A stretch of 64,000 bases of DNA from Steromphala cineraria (Eukaryota > Mollusca > Gastropoda > Trochida > Trochidae): the NCBI GenBank assembly GCA_916613615.1, contig OU744735.1, forward strand, positions 56,355,582 to 56,419,581. Direction: 5' to 3'. This document shows, piece after piece, positions 43,385 through 54,589 of the stretch (position 1 is the stretch's first letter; every line of letters starts with the position of its first letter). The position numbers and the translations under genes are program-made. The notes under the pieces are model-generated. The model was given only the letters and a program-made list of their open reading frames with translations, was not told where the DNA came from and ran no database searches.

Positions 43385-46300
43385 TTGAGGAGTCCTTCTT
43401 TAATGCTGAGGAATATATGGATGGCAACTTCTTTGTTCATTGTATGCAGCGTTTCGACACAGATTCTTGTGTCGTTCTCAAGCAGAGGAAGAGTAATGAA
43501 TTGGAAGAGTGTGTCAGGAAAATGGTCAAAACTATTGTAAGAGGGCATAATGTGAACAACATTGTTGCTGATCAGCTCTGTACTTCAAATGCTAAAGCTG
43601 TCATAAAGGCTACCGCCAACGTCATCGAAAGTGAATGCAAACAGATTTGCAGCCGAAGTTCGCAGTCATTGCTGAAAAAGAAAGACTATTCTGATATGTT
43701 TGATTTGACTCTTGATAGACTGTATGAACATCTGAAAGCTTGCTGTCCAAGTCTTGTCACCGTTTTGGAAACTGCTGTTGCTGACTGTACCCCTTCACCA
43801 CAGAGTAAAGCCTTCAGACAGAAGATCATGGCAGCCAGTATTGCACTGAACAGTAGAAGCCCAGAAATGTATGTGATGCACTATTTTGTTGGATATGTGC
43901 TTATGCAAGGAGGATCTACTCAAAGAGTGAGTTTGTGAAAAAATAACATATAGATAAAAATTAAAGAATATAAAAAGATGAAAATTGGACTAAAAACAAC
44001 AAATAATTCTTTTTAAAATTCAAGGTCATGCACAGACAGTTACCTTATTGTCATCTAATGTGAAATTAGTTTTCAATGACTTACTACAATAGTTAGAAAC
44101 TTTTACAAGGTGTAGCAAGAATGCATTTCACCTTTACAATGATGCTCAAGCTTTTAATCATTATGTTCTATTGTGATGTTTTATTATGTTGCAGACTGTT
44201 GAGCGCTTGGCTAAACTTGGACTATGTGTCCATCCCGTCACAGTGCAAAGGAGACTCTTAACTTGGCAAGGAAACCTTGACGCAGAAATACTTTCATTGA
44301 GAGACTCGTGGGCAGATGGTGGGGCAGTAAAGTTTCAGTTGATCGGGGATAACTGGGATAAGGTTATCCTGCCGACATACCGCACCTCAGACAGGAACAC
44401 CATCTCCATACACCTCTTCAACATGTATGCTGTAGTTGATCGGATTATTCCTCAGCCTTCAGCAGACTTCAGCATGCTTTCAGAGCCCAGTGAGCACAAG
44501 GTTGATACATTCATCCCATCAAAGGCAGAACAAGCGACTCTCCTTAAACAACTCGCATTCATGGTAGCAAACATCATCATAGAGAATATTTCAGATGTTG
44601 GAGACGTCCTGGGTAAATGCTATCCAAAACACTTCTCCCACCAGTACAGTCACTTAGCTGGCACAAAGACAACTCAGGTATGTTTTCACCCACTAGTGTT
44701 GAGTTCATGACATATTTTTAGGTATTGCACCAGTCTGATTAAAATTGACCGTACTCTGAGGAATAAAATATCACAAATATTGTCTCTATCGGGGCTCGAA
44801 CTAGTCAGGATATCCTCTCCATCTCTGTTTTAATGCACCAACCTCTGTCGCATGTTTCTATAACCAGTAAAGCGCGGACGAACCCAGTGGTAAGCTATCA
44901 AATCACATCCTCGTTTTTAAAGACCGTTTAGCGGCGATTATGTATAACGAATGGTATACAGGAGTTACATCAAGTTAGAAAAAGAATTATTCTTTAACTT
45001 GTTCAACTAAAACTATGTGTTTCCAATTTCAGTATCCCCATGGTATCTTTGACTGCAATGAGATGTACACCCAAGAGATGGTTCACTTGCTGTACCACAC
45101 TCTAGTGAAGTATGTTCCAAAACGGGATGGGGAAATAGTGGAATCAATATTTCTTGGTAGTGAGTTCAAAATTAGCAGTTATCTGAGCAATTCCATTTAA
45201 GACTAATTTGACTATTATATATGCTCTTTTTCATATATTTTGTGGCATGTGAGGAGTTATGAAAAGATTTGATTTATATTCATTGTATATTATGTATGAC
45301 ACTAAACCCCTTGGGGAGGATTATGTACGTAACCCTCTCTGCATGTTTCATGTTTTCTTATAACATGAGTTTTATGTTGTTCCAATATCTGTCATTCCAG
45401 GTGACCGGTTGACTGATGAGCGCGTACAGTCAGCACAAGAAAGTGTTCGCAATGCAGACACTGCAAGTGACAGACTGGAGGGCTATATCTCCAAAATCGA
45501 GGATTTTCACAGACTGATGAACTTGTTGGAAGTAAGACATCTTTGAGATATTACTCATCAAAGCTACCGGAGTAAAGTGAGTCAAGGATATCTTTGGATG
45601 TATGATTGAGCTGATGATAATCAATATGTTGAAATTCAAGAGGTTTTTTTTCATTGATAAGGATACTGGGTATAAAGCAATATGCACTGTCCTTCTCCAT
45701 TTTTTTTGCATAAACCTTTATATATATAACAATTTAAGGTACATGCCATCTCTGAGCTTTATCTATGAAATATTAGGAATTAAGTCTATTTATAAATTTA
45801 TAAATTACTTTCAGGCAGTTGTGAAGCTGACCTATGATACAGCAAGCATTGCTGACACATGCAGCATGTACTTCTTCAAAACGTTCCTGAATGCAAGAGA
45901 TGTGAAGGGCAAAGTCAAGAACGCCTACCGCCCCTACAAGAATCTGTACTATAAGGTTCTGGATGCAATCAGTATGTCTTCTACATGGATCATTTTGGAA
46001 TAAGTAACATGGAGACCATAATTCCCCAGTTGGAAGATGTTGCCAAAATGACAGATGAAAACCGAGTCAAGTGGCTGGATGAAGCTTGTCAGTCTGTTCT
46101 GGAAAAATGGTTCTTTGACGATTCTGATGATTTATTTGAAGAACTAAGGGAGGTTCTGACAGACCCGAACCATCCAGAAAACTATTGGCTCTCAATTCTT
46201 GAAGATGGACGAGTTGGTTGCCATCACTGTGACAAGACATATAAACACGTCATCTCACTCCAAAGTCATGAAAAGAATGCCCATCAAGTGACCATTCAAA

Positions 46301-46867
46301 AGGCAAAAGCAAAGAAGAAACAAGCTGGGGATGATTACATGAACTACATCATCATGCTCTTCAAGCTGACACTTCTCCATAAGAATCTGGACTCAGCAGT
46401 AGACATGGGGGATGGAACAAGGAGTGTGAAATCAGCTAAACTTGAGTTGCCCATCTTCAACAGAACCAACAAATTGAAGTACTCCATAGCTTCTATTCAC
46501 TTAACAGCAATGACATCTGGCTTGCTACCAAAAGGACACAACAATCCACAACAGATTGGTGAATGTTCAAGGTGGACAAAATAACAATATTGCCTTGGAT
46601 GAGTACTTGGAAAGGACCAAGGAGAGCATTATTCGCCACTCAAAGGAATACCCTCACCTGACCCGCGCAACGAGACGAGTTGAGGCTATGAGTGAAATGA
46701 GGGCAAGGAAAGGCTTCCACCATCATCCTTCATTCAAGAAGGACGTGATGAAGATAGCAAAGCATCTCATGGTGGACCTTTCTATCTTAACAGAAAACAA
46801 GAAAAGAAAGGAAAGGAACCCTTTCCTTGGATGCCACAGGGGTTTGGCAAGTTTAAGACTACGATAA
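43385..46867 (+). pseudogene. Transposase-like core (DUF6589-type candidate)
   Basis: Exons 43385-43926, 44195-44677, 45033-45156, 45401-45531, 45815-45955 and 46030-46867 join in frame; the 45955 donor (AAG|GTTCTG) is weak. Landmarks: YMDGNFFVHCMQRFDTD, FQLIGDNWDKVILPTYRTSD (a likely first acidic site), YPHGIFDCNEMYTQEMVHLL, then a C2H2 finger CHHCDKTYKHVISLQSHEKN-AH, and TSGLLPKGHNNPQQ. An extra base near 46555 shifts the frame; the protein continues as QGGQNNNIALDEYLERTKES to a basic tail. From memory this resembles DUF6589 proteins, abundant in molluscs and cnidarians and thought to be transposase-derived. The total would be about 860 residues with one clear frameshift. Confidence 0.7.
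44728..44890 (-). mobile_element. tRNA-derived SINE-like copy in an intron
   Basis: On the minus strand GACAGAGGTTGGTGCATTAA (A-box-like), GGAGAGGATATCCTGACTAG and GTTCGAGCCCCG (perfect B-box) are followed by the family tail ending CAATTTTAATCAGACTGG. It is the most tRNA-like member of the family. It lies in the intron after exon 44195-44677. Confidence 0.6.
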
Positions 46868-47461
46868 GGCAACTTTAAGAATGTGTGATTGATTATTCCC
46901 TCTGAATGATGTTCAAGTCTCATAATGGGAAATCTGACAATGGTTTATTTTTTGTGAACTGGACTGAAATATATTGTGATAGTTTTATTGTGACATTTTT
47001 GAAGGTATTTACTGCCTAATTTTGATTTGTGAATCATCTTTAATCAAGTACACTTTGTTATTTGTTAGTTCCTTAGTGACTGTATTATATGTATTACAGT
47101 ATTTTTTACTGTCAACACATTCAACACAATAGAATTTCCAAACATTTGAAAGAAAAAATATCTTATGATTATCCCATGAAGCATAATTATATACATATTT
47201 TTAAAAAATGTTGCTCCCTGTTTATTTTTTTGTCAGTAAAAGTATTCTGATAAAGACAGGAGACAATATTTCAGAAACCTTTTGATATCTGCATTCATTA
47301 TATTCTGCAATTTAGTGCCGAAAAAAAACCCAAGTATTGTTAAACTTAAGAATGAAAGCCAAGATTAATTGATGTAGTGTGACATGTTCCTTTCTTAAAA
47401 GTGAACTGATGAATCTATAGTATATGCAACTTAATTTCTCTTTTAACAGCTCTTTTTACCT
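46868..47461. other. Presumed 3' region of the transposase-like gene
   Basis: AT-rich, without open frames or repeats that I recognise. Confidence 0.4.
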
Positions 47462-47530
47462 TTAAAGAGGCAGTAGCACACCTTTTGACAATTTTAATTT
47501 TAATGTTTTCACTGAAAACAATTTGAGATA
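47462..47530 (+). mobile_element. Family-A MITE fragment (left end)
   Basis: TTAAAGAGGCAGTAGCACAC plus about 50 bp of interior; the rest is absent. Confidence 0.7.
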
Positions 47531-47571
47531 TTATTCATAAAACAGCTAATCTTATGATATATATATTTATA

Positions 47572-47718
47572 GGATATCTAACGAGCTTCCCCTTTCATAT
47601 CAAGTTTATGTCCCTTGTGAAATAATTTTGCTTTGTCACGAGCCTTGGCGAGTGACAAAACAAAATTATTTCACGAGGGACATAAACTTGATATGAAAGG
47701 GGAACGAGTTATGTATCC
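47572..47718. repeat. 67-bp-arm hairpin
   Basis: GGATATCTAACGAGCTTCCC, TTTCATATCAAGTTTATGTC and AATAATTTTG...TGTCAC are mirrored after a 12-bp loop (GAGCCTTGGCGA) by GTGACAAAACAAAATTATTT and so on to GGATAC. It is nearly perfect, so it would extrude or fold in RNA. Probably a terminus of a foldback element. Confidence 0.85.
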
Positions 47719-47719
47719 T

Positions 47720-48540
47720 ATTTATTACCAACTTGCATTTCAGACGATTTATTGCTTTTTTAAACAACTTTTTATTACGCCTATAAAGGGACGAAACGGC
47801 GGATGAATATCAAACCACGTCACAGCCTCAATTATTATACTATTACGACGTTAAATATTTCTAAATTCTACCCTACGTTAATTCATAGTGTCTGGTGAAA
47901 TGTAAGTAATATAAGCAATTTTGTCGTGAACGAAGTGACGTGAAAATAAAATCTCACTGCGCGAGAACAGTCAGAGTTATCTTTCTTTGATCAACGGCAT
48001 GTCATGGCGGCCGCCATTTGCCTGTATCTTTTCGTCAAAATGTGTAAACAACCGCCTTCAAAGTAAGTTTAAGATGCTTATCATTGTTCAAACGCGTTTT
48101 GTTTTGAAGAAATGTTGTCTTATGAATATTCAGTTGTGAATGTCTTTATATTCTATAGATAACAAGCAATAACTGTCTGTGTCATTTTGGAGCGACATGG
48201 ATCAAATTAATGAAATTCGGTGCTGAATTTAAACCCTTTTGTGTTTATACTAGCCTTGAGATATCAGTAAGATGATTTATTGTCCTCCGATTTATTCCTT
48301 AACAATTCGGTAAGGAAGATTAAAAAAATAAACTGAAAGTTTGAAAAATGACTTCGACTCACTCAGTTCCATTCGAATTTGTGAATGAAAACACGTTCGT
48401 TTTATGAATGAATAAAGTAGTCCGGACAATGTCAAAGTTCACCGCAAGCCAATCAAATCACTTTGAGGTGTTATGACCCATATGTGTCATAACAAATTGT
48501 TATGAAACCCCTTTACGAAGTACCACGTGGGTAATAAATA
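47720..48540. repeat. Possible TIR element (TATTTATTACC ends)
   Basis: An 11-bp terminus TATTTATTACC (47720-47730) is inverted as GGTAATAAATA (about 48530-48540). The interior, about 800 bp, has no coding features. It is bounded on one side by the hairpin and on the other by a pearl/HINE-like element. Confidence 0.35.
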
Positions 48541-48546
48541 TTATTA

Positions 48547-50240
48547 TACCCCCGCCTTACAGCGTAAGCGGGGGAATATAGCACTCATTCTGTCCGTCCG
48601 TCTGTCCGTCCGTCACAAAAGTTTGTCATGAGCATATCTCCCAAACTATTCATGCTAGCTTCACCATACTTGATACACTTATCAACCATTATCCCTAAAT
48701 GTGCCTTTTGAGGGTAAGACAAACACATTATTCTTATTGTTTTGCGGTTTCCATGGAAACATGACTAAAAAAGTGACTTTATTACCAAGTCCTTTGTCTG
48801 GAGCATATCTCCCAAACTATTCATGCTAGATTCACCAAACTTCATACATTTATCAACCATGATCCCTAGATGTGCCTTTTGAGGGTACGACCAACAAATT
48901 ATTCTTATTGTTTTGCGGTTTCCATGGAAACATGACTAACACAGTGACTCTATTACCAAGTCCTTTGTCTGGAGCATATCTCCTAAAGTATACATGCTAG
49001 CTTTACCAAAGTTCATACATTTATCAACCATGATCCCTAGATGTGCCTTTTGAGGGTAAGACCAAAAACTTATTCTGATTGTTTTGCGGTTTCCATGGTA
49101 ACATGACTAAAAGAGTGACTCTATTACCAAGTCCTTTGTCTGGAGCATATCTCCCAAATTATTCATGCTAGCTTCACCAAACTTCATACACTTATCAACC
49201 ATGATCCCGAGATGTGCCTTTTGAGGGTAAGACCAACAAATTATTCTTATTGTTTTGCGGTTTCCATGGAAACATGACTAACACAGTGACTCTATTACCA
49301 AGTCCTTTGTCTGGAGCATATCTACAAAACTATTCATGCTAGCTTCACCAAAGTTCATACACTTATCAACCATGATCCCTAGATGTGCCTTTTGAGGGTA
49401 AGACCAACACATTATTTTTATTTCTGTTTCCATGGAAACATGACTAACACCGTGACTCTATGACCAAGCCCTTTGTCCGGAGCATTTCTCCTAAACTATA
49501 CATGCTACCTTCACCAATCTTCATACACTTATCAACCATGATCCCTAGATGTGCCTTTTGAGGGTTAGACCAACACATTATTTTTATTTCTGTTTCCATG
49601 GAAACATGACTAAAACAGTGACTCTATGACCAATTCTATAGTCCGGAGCATTTCTCCTAAACTATTCATGCTAGCTTCACTAAACTTCATTCACTCATCA
49701 ACCATGATCCTTAGATATGCCTTTTGAAAGTTAAACCAACAAATTATTTTTATTGTTTGCAGTTTCCATGGATAAATGACTAAAAAGTGATTCTATGATA
49801 AATTACTTTGTCCCAAACATATTTCCTGAAATATACATCTCAGGTTCACCAAATTTGCTACATATGTCAATCATGGTTGCTGGATATACCTTGTGAGAGT
49901 TAAACGATATATGGATTTTCTTTTCTGCGGTTTCTTTGGAAAACATGACTTACAAGGTGACTTGACAAAAATAATGTTGTCCTCAGTACATCTCGTAGAA
50001 TATTCATAAAAACTACCTCACATTTGAAACAAAGGTCAACCATTATCCCTAGATGTACTCTTTAATTGTATTAATGAATTTGGTATTGGGGTTTCAGTGG
50101 AAGCAGACTTACACAATGAGTTACTGTATACTCAACTATCAGACAACTTTAACCAATATTAATCAGTTTTACTATTTGCACTTTTTTTTAAAGTGGGGAG
50201 CGGGGGTACGTGAGCTTTGCTCACTTCTTTACTTGTTTTC
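48547..50240 (+). mobile_element. Pearl/HINE-like element with nine 171-bp core units
   Basis: Begins with the hairpin CCCCCGCCTTAC-AGC-GTAAGCGGGGG and a GTCCGTCCGTCTGTCC microsatellite. Nine tandem units follow, with GAGCATATCTCC-type starts at about 48630, 48801, 48972, 49143, 49314, 49480, 49646, 49817 and 49988. The period is 171 bp, or 166 bp in two cases. It ends near GTGAGCTTTGCTCAC, a 3' hairpin. Units decay towards the 3' end. It lies between the two genes of the large insertion. Confidence 0.85.
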
Positions 50241-51158
50241 TTTGTGGTAAATTTATGCTTGGTCTGTCAAAGCAATACATATAAGGTTTAAATAAAGGAG
50301 TCGCAAAAACCTTTCCTTACAATGTATTGATACCACTGGAAGCAAAATGTGTACACTGTCAAATGTCATTGTAAAAGGGTGCAAATTGCTGTATAACTTT
50401 TGACCCTGTATTTTCTTAAGTGTTTTGTTTTCTCCAATTATTTTCTAACTATAGAGAGATTGTGAACACAATACAACTAAGGAGGTAACAATTCAATGCA
50501 CATGGTTTATTTAGCAGATGCGTTTTAGAGGATGATATGTGATGCAAACTAAATTTTCCTTCATTTGCTAACAATTACAAAAGGATATATATAATATCCT
50601 TGGAACAAAACATAAGCCAAAACCAGAGACCTTGGATTACATTGAGAGTAGGAAATATATAATAATATATATATATATTACTTCAGTGATTGGGAAATGC
50701 AGAGGTCATGGGCCATTTTGCACATTGGATGAAAAAATGGCCAATTAACATTTTGAAGTTTACTATTGATATAATGGGCAATGTCTCATTTGAAATTCAG
50801 AATAGTGCTCAAGACCCTGAAAATGGCCCATTGTCAAAGATGTCTTTCCAGATCCCTGTTACTTATGTCAAATAATCAAATAATCAAGTTATTGTACATA
50901 CAATGCATACACCATAGACTGTCATAAAAGGTATTATTACAATTAGAAGTAATTAAACATGTGATTGAATTAACTTAATCCACTGAAAAACTGAACAGAC
51001 ATTCCAAAGTGTGAATTTATTTATGTCAATCATCTCAAAATGTTTTCAGATCTTATTGATATCAAACACAATCAAATCATTCACAAGAAGCAAGGAGTCC
51101 TTCATCAGTACATGTATCTGAAAAAAGATTGTCTGATGCTCCAGTAGACGCATCACTT

Positions 51159-53299
51159 TCATTTGAGCGAGGTGTCACTCTCAACTTGATGTGGACAAAA
51201 GAAGTACAGTTTTTCCAACACTGATTTTTCAGAGTAACAATTCCCACATGTACACTTCTTTTCACAGATGTCACAACACATGGGCACGCCAGTTTCTCTC
51301 TTCAGTTTATCTAGTTCCAGATTTGTCAGGAAGGATGACATGATCGACATGCGATGGCAGTCTTCGGAGTCGTTATAGACATGTTTCACTTCTTTGTCAC
51401 AAGTTGTTAACTGTGCAGAGTGATACAACATCAGTGCTACTGAAGGATTCCCATCACGTCCAACTCTTCCGATTTCCTGCACCGTGTCAACAAGATGTTG
51501 AGGAGGGCCATAATATGACAACACCGTGGAAGTCCACAATATCCGCACCCATTCGAAGGGCACTTGTGGCGATGACAACTTTTAAGCAACTATTGCTGTC
51601 ACATAGTTTATTCATGATAGAGCCTTTTGTAGACTCTGGTGTCGCAGATTGATACATTTCTTGTAAGGCACTCCTCCATTCTTGACTACCAACAAGAGTC
51701 TCGGGTGATGCATAGATCACATCAATTTCACCTGCTTTTATTTGTCTGTCAACTGCTTCACTGCAACCTGAATGAATTTGTAAAATGATTTCGTTTGAAG
51801 ACCCAGCATAAAGACATATGGCTAGTGACTATTATCGTGGTAACCCTATTATCGTGATAAACTCATTAAAGTCTCCAATGCCTACAAGGAATATTTATAT
51901 TTGTAAAGCGCAACATAGATTAATAAACTAGATACCGAGACATCTAAGAAAATTGTTCAAATGTTCAGTAAAATTTCATTTTCAGTGATCTGAAAAAATG
52001 AGTATCATTTTCATTTATGAAATATAAGCTGCATGTGCAATTAATTAAAAACCGATCCTTTCTTCACAGAATATTGTCCGCGATTTTTTATATTTTGTAT
52101 GTGAATAGTTTGATAGATAACAAACAGAAATGTATGAAAGGAAAATGTATTGATGGTTTCAAAGATGTTGAATGAAGAATTTCATTTACATCGAAAATAA
52201 GACACAAACCCTAAAATTATAAACGTTTCGCCATATTCAAGTGTAGATTCCATCATTCTCTTTTCATTGTCTGTGTACAGCTTATGTGAAAACAATGATC
52301 TCACTTTTCAGGAGAAATGTAACTTGAATATTTAATATAATAATTAAGTGTAAAAAATGACATTTTCTTAAGATAGTGTTCAAATCATTTATCAAAAATG
52401 GCTGCTTGGTAAGCTGCGACAAGGTGTCTTTTTATTAGAATTTTCTAGTTACAGCTTTGCAAATATTGTGTTTAATATCCTAATATCAAATCAATTTTCA
52501 TTCAATTGGCAAATGATAATCTTACATTGGTGATTTTATCTACAGAGAATAGTTTAATTATCATACACTAATTAGTAGTAATTACCGTGATAATAGGGAC
52601 ACTTATAATTAAAACATCACAGATCAGATTTTTTATATCTATGTTCAAAAATATATGTGCAGAGTTTAAAAACAAGAAACAATATTTAGATTCTACTTAT
52701 TTAGAGGGAAATATATATGATATATGAAACAATAAGACCCACGATAATAGGGACCACCTTAGGCACAATAATTACACACATTACACAATATTTATTGTCG
52801 AACTCTTTGTTTAACAATAGATAAACTGTAAATTATTGTTCCTAACCTGAGTTTAATAACTCGGTCAATCAATAATTTTTTAATTGCACGCATTTTTATC
52901 AAATCATTTAACTTCATACTAACGAGTAAAACAATAAACATCAGTACAATAACATTATATCTATGTTAGATTATATTTACATGCCCAAAACTTACCTCTA
53001 TAAGCAGCTGTCACATTTTGGATTTTAGCGAGCTTTGTGACTTGATCATCCATCAAACTTATGATGGGACAGCACACGATAATTCGTCCAATGTCCATCG
53101 GATCCATTGATTTCATCTCTCGCAATAGAGGCACGAGTAATTGATGGGGAAGAGACTTTCCAAAACCAGTAGGTAGTATTCCCATGCAATCTCTTCTTTC
53201 GAGAAGACAATCCAAAATCTTTCTTTGTTCCTCTTTCAAGCAGGGGATCGAAAACGAGTGTAAAACTGTACCCAAGGCGTCTTCTATGGGCGCCGCCAT
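51159..53299 (-). pseudogene. RecQ-type helicase gene, DEAH region deleted
   Basis: Exon 1 (53299-52996) encodes MAAPIEDALG, CLKEEQRKILDCLL, the Walker A motif LPTGFGKSLPHQLL and PIISLMDDQVTKL, ending YRG|GTAAG. Exon 2 starts at 51767 after ATTCATTCAG| in matching phase: AGEIDVIYASPETLVGSQEW, then directly EMYQSATPESTK, VVIATSALRMGAD (motif V), a frameshift near 51525, then GPPQHLVDTVQEIGRVGRDG (motif VI) and a Cys-rich CCDICEKKCTCGNC. The segment that should contain the DEAH box and motifs III-IV is absent between GSQEW and EMYQS. A working helicase is not possible from this copy. Confidence 0.8.
51844..52598 (+). mobile_element. TIR element in the helicase intron
   Basis: Left end CCCTATTATCGTGATAA and right end TTACCGTGATAATAGGG are inverse. 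Extra half-ends lie just outside (CTATTATCGTGGTAA at about 51829 and CACGATAATAGGG at about 52741), suggesting repeated insertion at the same motif. Its first 400 bp match 40732-41133. Noncoding. Confidence 0.65.
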
Positions 53300-53404
53300 T
53301 TTTTACATGATCGCCGCCATGTTGGTTTTTGAAAGGGACGATGTGATTGGTCCGCTTGTGACTAGGTTTTGACTGCGCTAAACTGGTGTTGGACAAGTAC
53401 CTAA

Positions 53405-53493
53405 CTTGGGTGCTTTCAGACCGTTGTGGAGAGGAAAGCTCTGATACATATTTTGCTTTTCTTCCTCGTAACACGATCGATTTTAATAAGACT
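53405..53493 (+). mobile_element. Right end of the large insertion, SINE-like
   Basis: CAGACCGTTGTGGAGAGGAA, AGCTCTGATACATATTTTGC and ATCGATTTTAATAAGACT. It is almost the same as the solitary copy at 26767-26847, and inverted with respect to the left end at 40624. Confidence 0.6.
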
Positions 53494-53828
53494 GCGTAAT
53501 ACACCTTCGCAATCGTCGCGTTACGGCAACGTCTATGGTCTCAACAGCTCTTGGACACCGCATCAGCCCACAAACTGTTTGTCGACGACTACGCGTGGCA
53601 GTAACTAGACCAATCGTCCCCTACGAGGAATGGCATTGACATTTGAACACCGACATCGTCGATTACAATGGGTACGAACTGTACGTCGGTGGCAGCGGCA
53701 TGATTGGGAGAGAGTGTTGTTTAGTGATGAAAGTCGTTTCAACTTGAAAACAATGAACAAGATATGTGTCTTGTTGTCATTTTTATGAGCGTAAAAAGGC
53801 GGTGATAAGTTTCTTTTGCCGACTAGTT
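53494..53828 (+). pseudogene. Tc1-like transposon, right part
   Basis: After the repeated 12 bp the transposase frame resumes as HLRNRRVTATSMVSTALGH. After a frameshift near 53625 it continues RGMALTFEHRHRRLQWVRT and ERVLFSDESRFNL. The C-terminal third with the last catalytic acid is missing. The right terminus is GTTTCTTTTGCCGACTAGTT, followed by TA at 53829-53830. Confidence 0.85.
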
Positions 53829-54017
53829 TATTTTCATCTTCTCCTCCAGTTCCATAAGGTCTAGAGAGCTGAAAAGTTGTGTGTATACTCCTTGGCCCAT
53901 GAAGATTCTAAATTATAGATATGGTTACCCCATGACCCCAAATGGGGTCACAGGGGTCAAAACCTTAAAAACCTATTTCTATCAAAAGCCTGATGAGCTG
54001 CAGAGCCCATGGCTCTA
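53829..54017 (+). mobile_element. Pearl/HINE-like host repeat, right part
   Basis: Continues the copy that begins at 39778: a core unit (TTCTCCTCCAGTTCC ... GGGGTCACAGGGGTC) and the terminal CTGATGAGCTGCAGAGCCCA TGGCTCTA before a T6 run. Confidence 0.9.
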
Positions 54018-54160
54018 TTTTTTAAGAATTGCTATGTTTTGTACTAAGTTGTTTTACAATATTAGAACGTGTTCAAACGATTGCAGAATAACTGCGGATC
54101 TTTTCAAATTATGCATTGGGTTTTGAGAGCTGGTGTGCTAATTTACAAGATATAGTAAAA

Positions 54161-54589
54161 TAGTCCGGCAGCCAGCCATCATGACTGGGAAAGTGCGTCC
54201 ATAGAATTCCCTTTTGCAGATATTGAACCCCTAAGGTATATAATAAAGAAATCTGAATGATGACACTTTGGTGTTTTAATTGGATAGGGTGAGGTCGGGA
54301 TTTCAGTTATCCAGTCACATCAGGTAATTACAGTTTTTAGAGTAATAATGAACAACTTTGATACAATGCGATTCCTTATAATCATTCTTACAATTTTATG
54401 AAAATTTATAATTTTTCTGTAAGAAAAAATCCTCAAAAGCCAACAATTTGATCATTGTCTGGATAAACGAGGTTTCAGTTTAATTTTCATTATCTTACAG
54501 GTGAATTTGATTTACTGGTGTCATAATTTACTATTGATAATGACATAGAAGATATTCCATGAATATATCCATAACATATCTTGTTGACG
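54161..54589 (+). repeat. Left arm of a large inverted repeat
   Basis: Starts TAGTCCGGCAGCCA and contains GGTCGGGATTTCAGTTATCC and AGTCACATCAGGTAATTA. The reverse complement at 60474-60929 aligns along the whole arm, at roughly 80% identity by eye. Confidence 0.85.

Larger units (their letters stand above)
40624..53493 (+). mobile_element. 12.87-kb composite insertion with transposase-like and RecQ-like genes
   Basis: The insertion lies in the Tc1-like element between two copies of GCGTAATACACC (40612-40623 and 53494-53505). Only one copy fits the transposase frame (RVIH-LRNRR), so the second is a target duplication of 10-12 bp. The termini are inverted: AGTCTGATTAAAATCGA at the left and TCGATTTTAATAAGACT at the right, with looser similarity for about 90 bp. 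Inside are two convergent genes, a multi-exon transposase-like gene (41587-46867, plus) and a RecQ-type helicase (53299-51159, minus). I suspect an Academ-like DNA transposon, because helicase-bearing elements are known there, but I cannot confirm the superfamily. Both genes are damaged, so this copy is not autonomous. Confidence 0.7.

Noticed and set aside
43346..43540. 64-codon frame in front of the transposase core
   Set aside because: It overlaps the core exon in another frame and ends without motifs.
53046..53504. 152-codon minus-strand frame
   Set aside because: Shadow of the helicase first exon in another frame; the true frame carries the Walker A motif.
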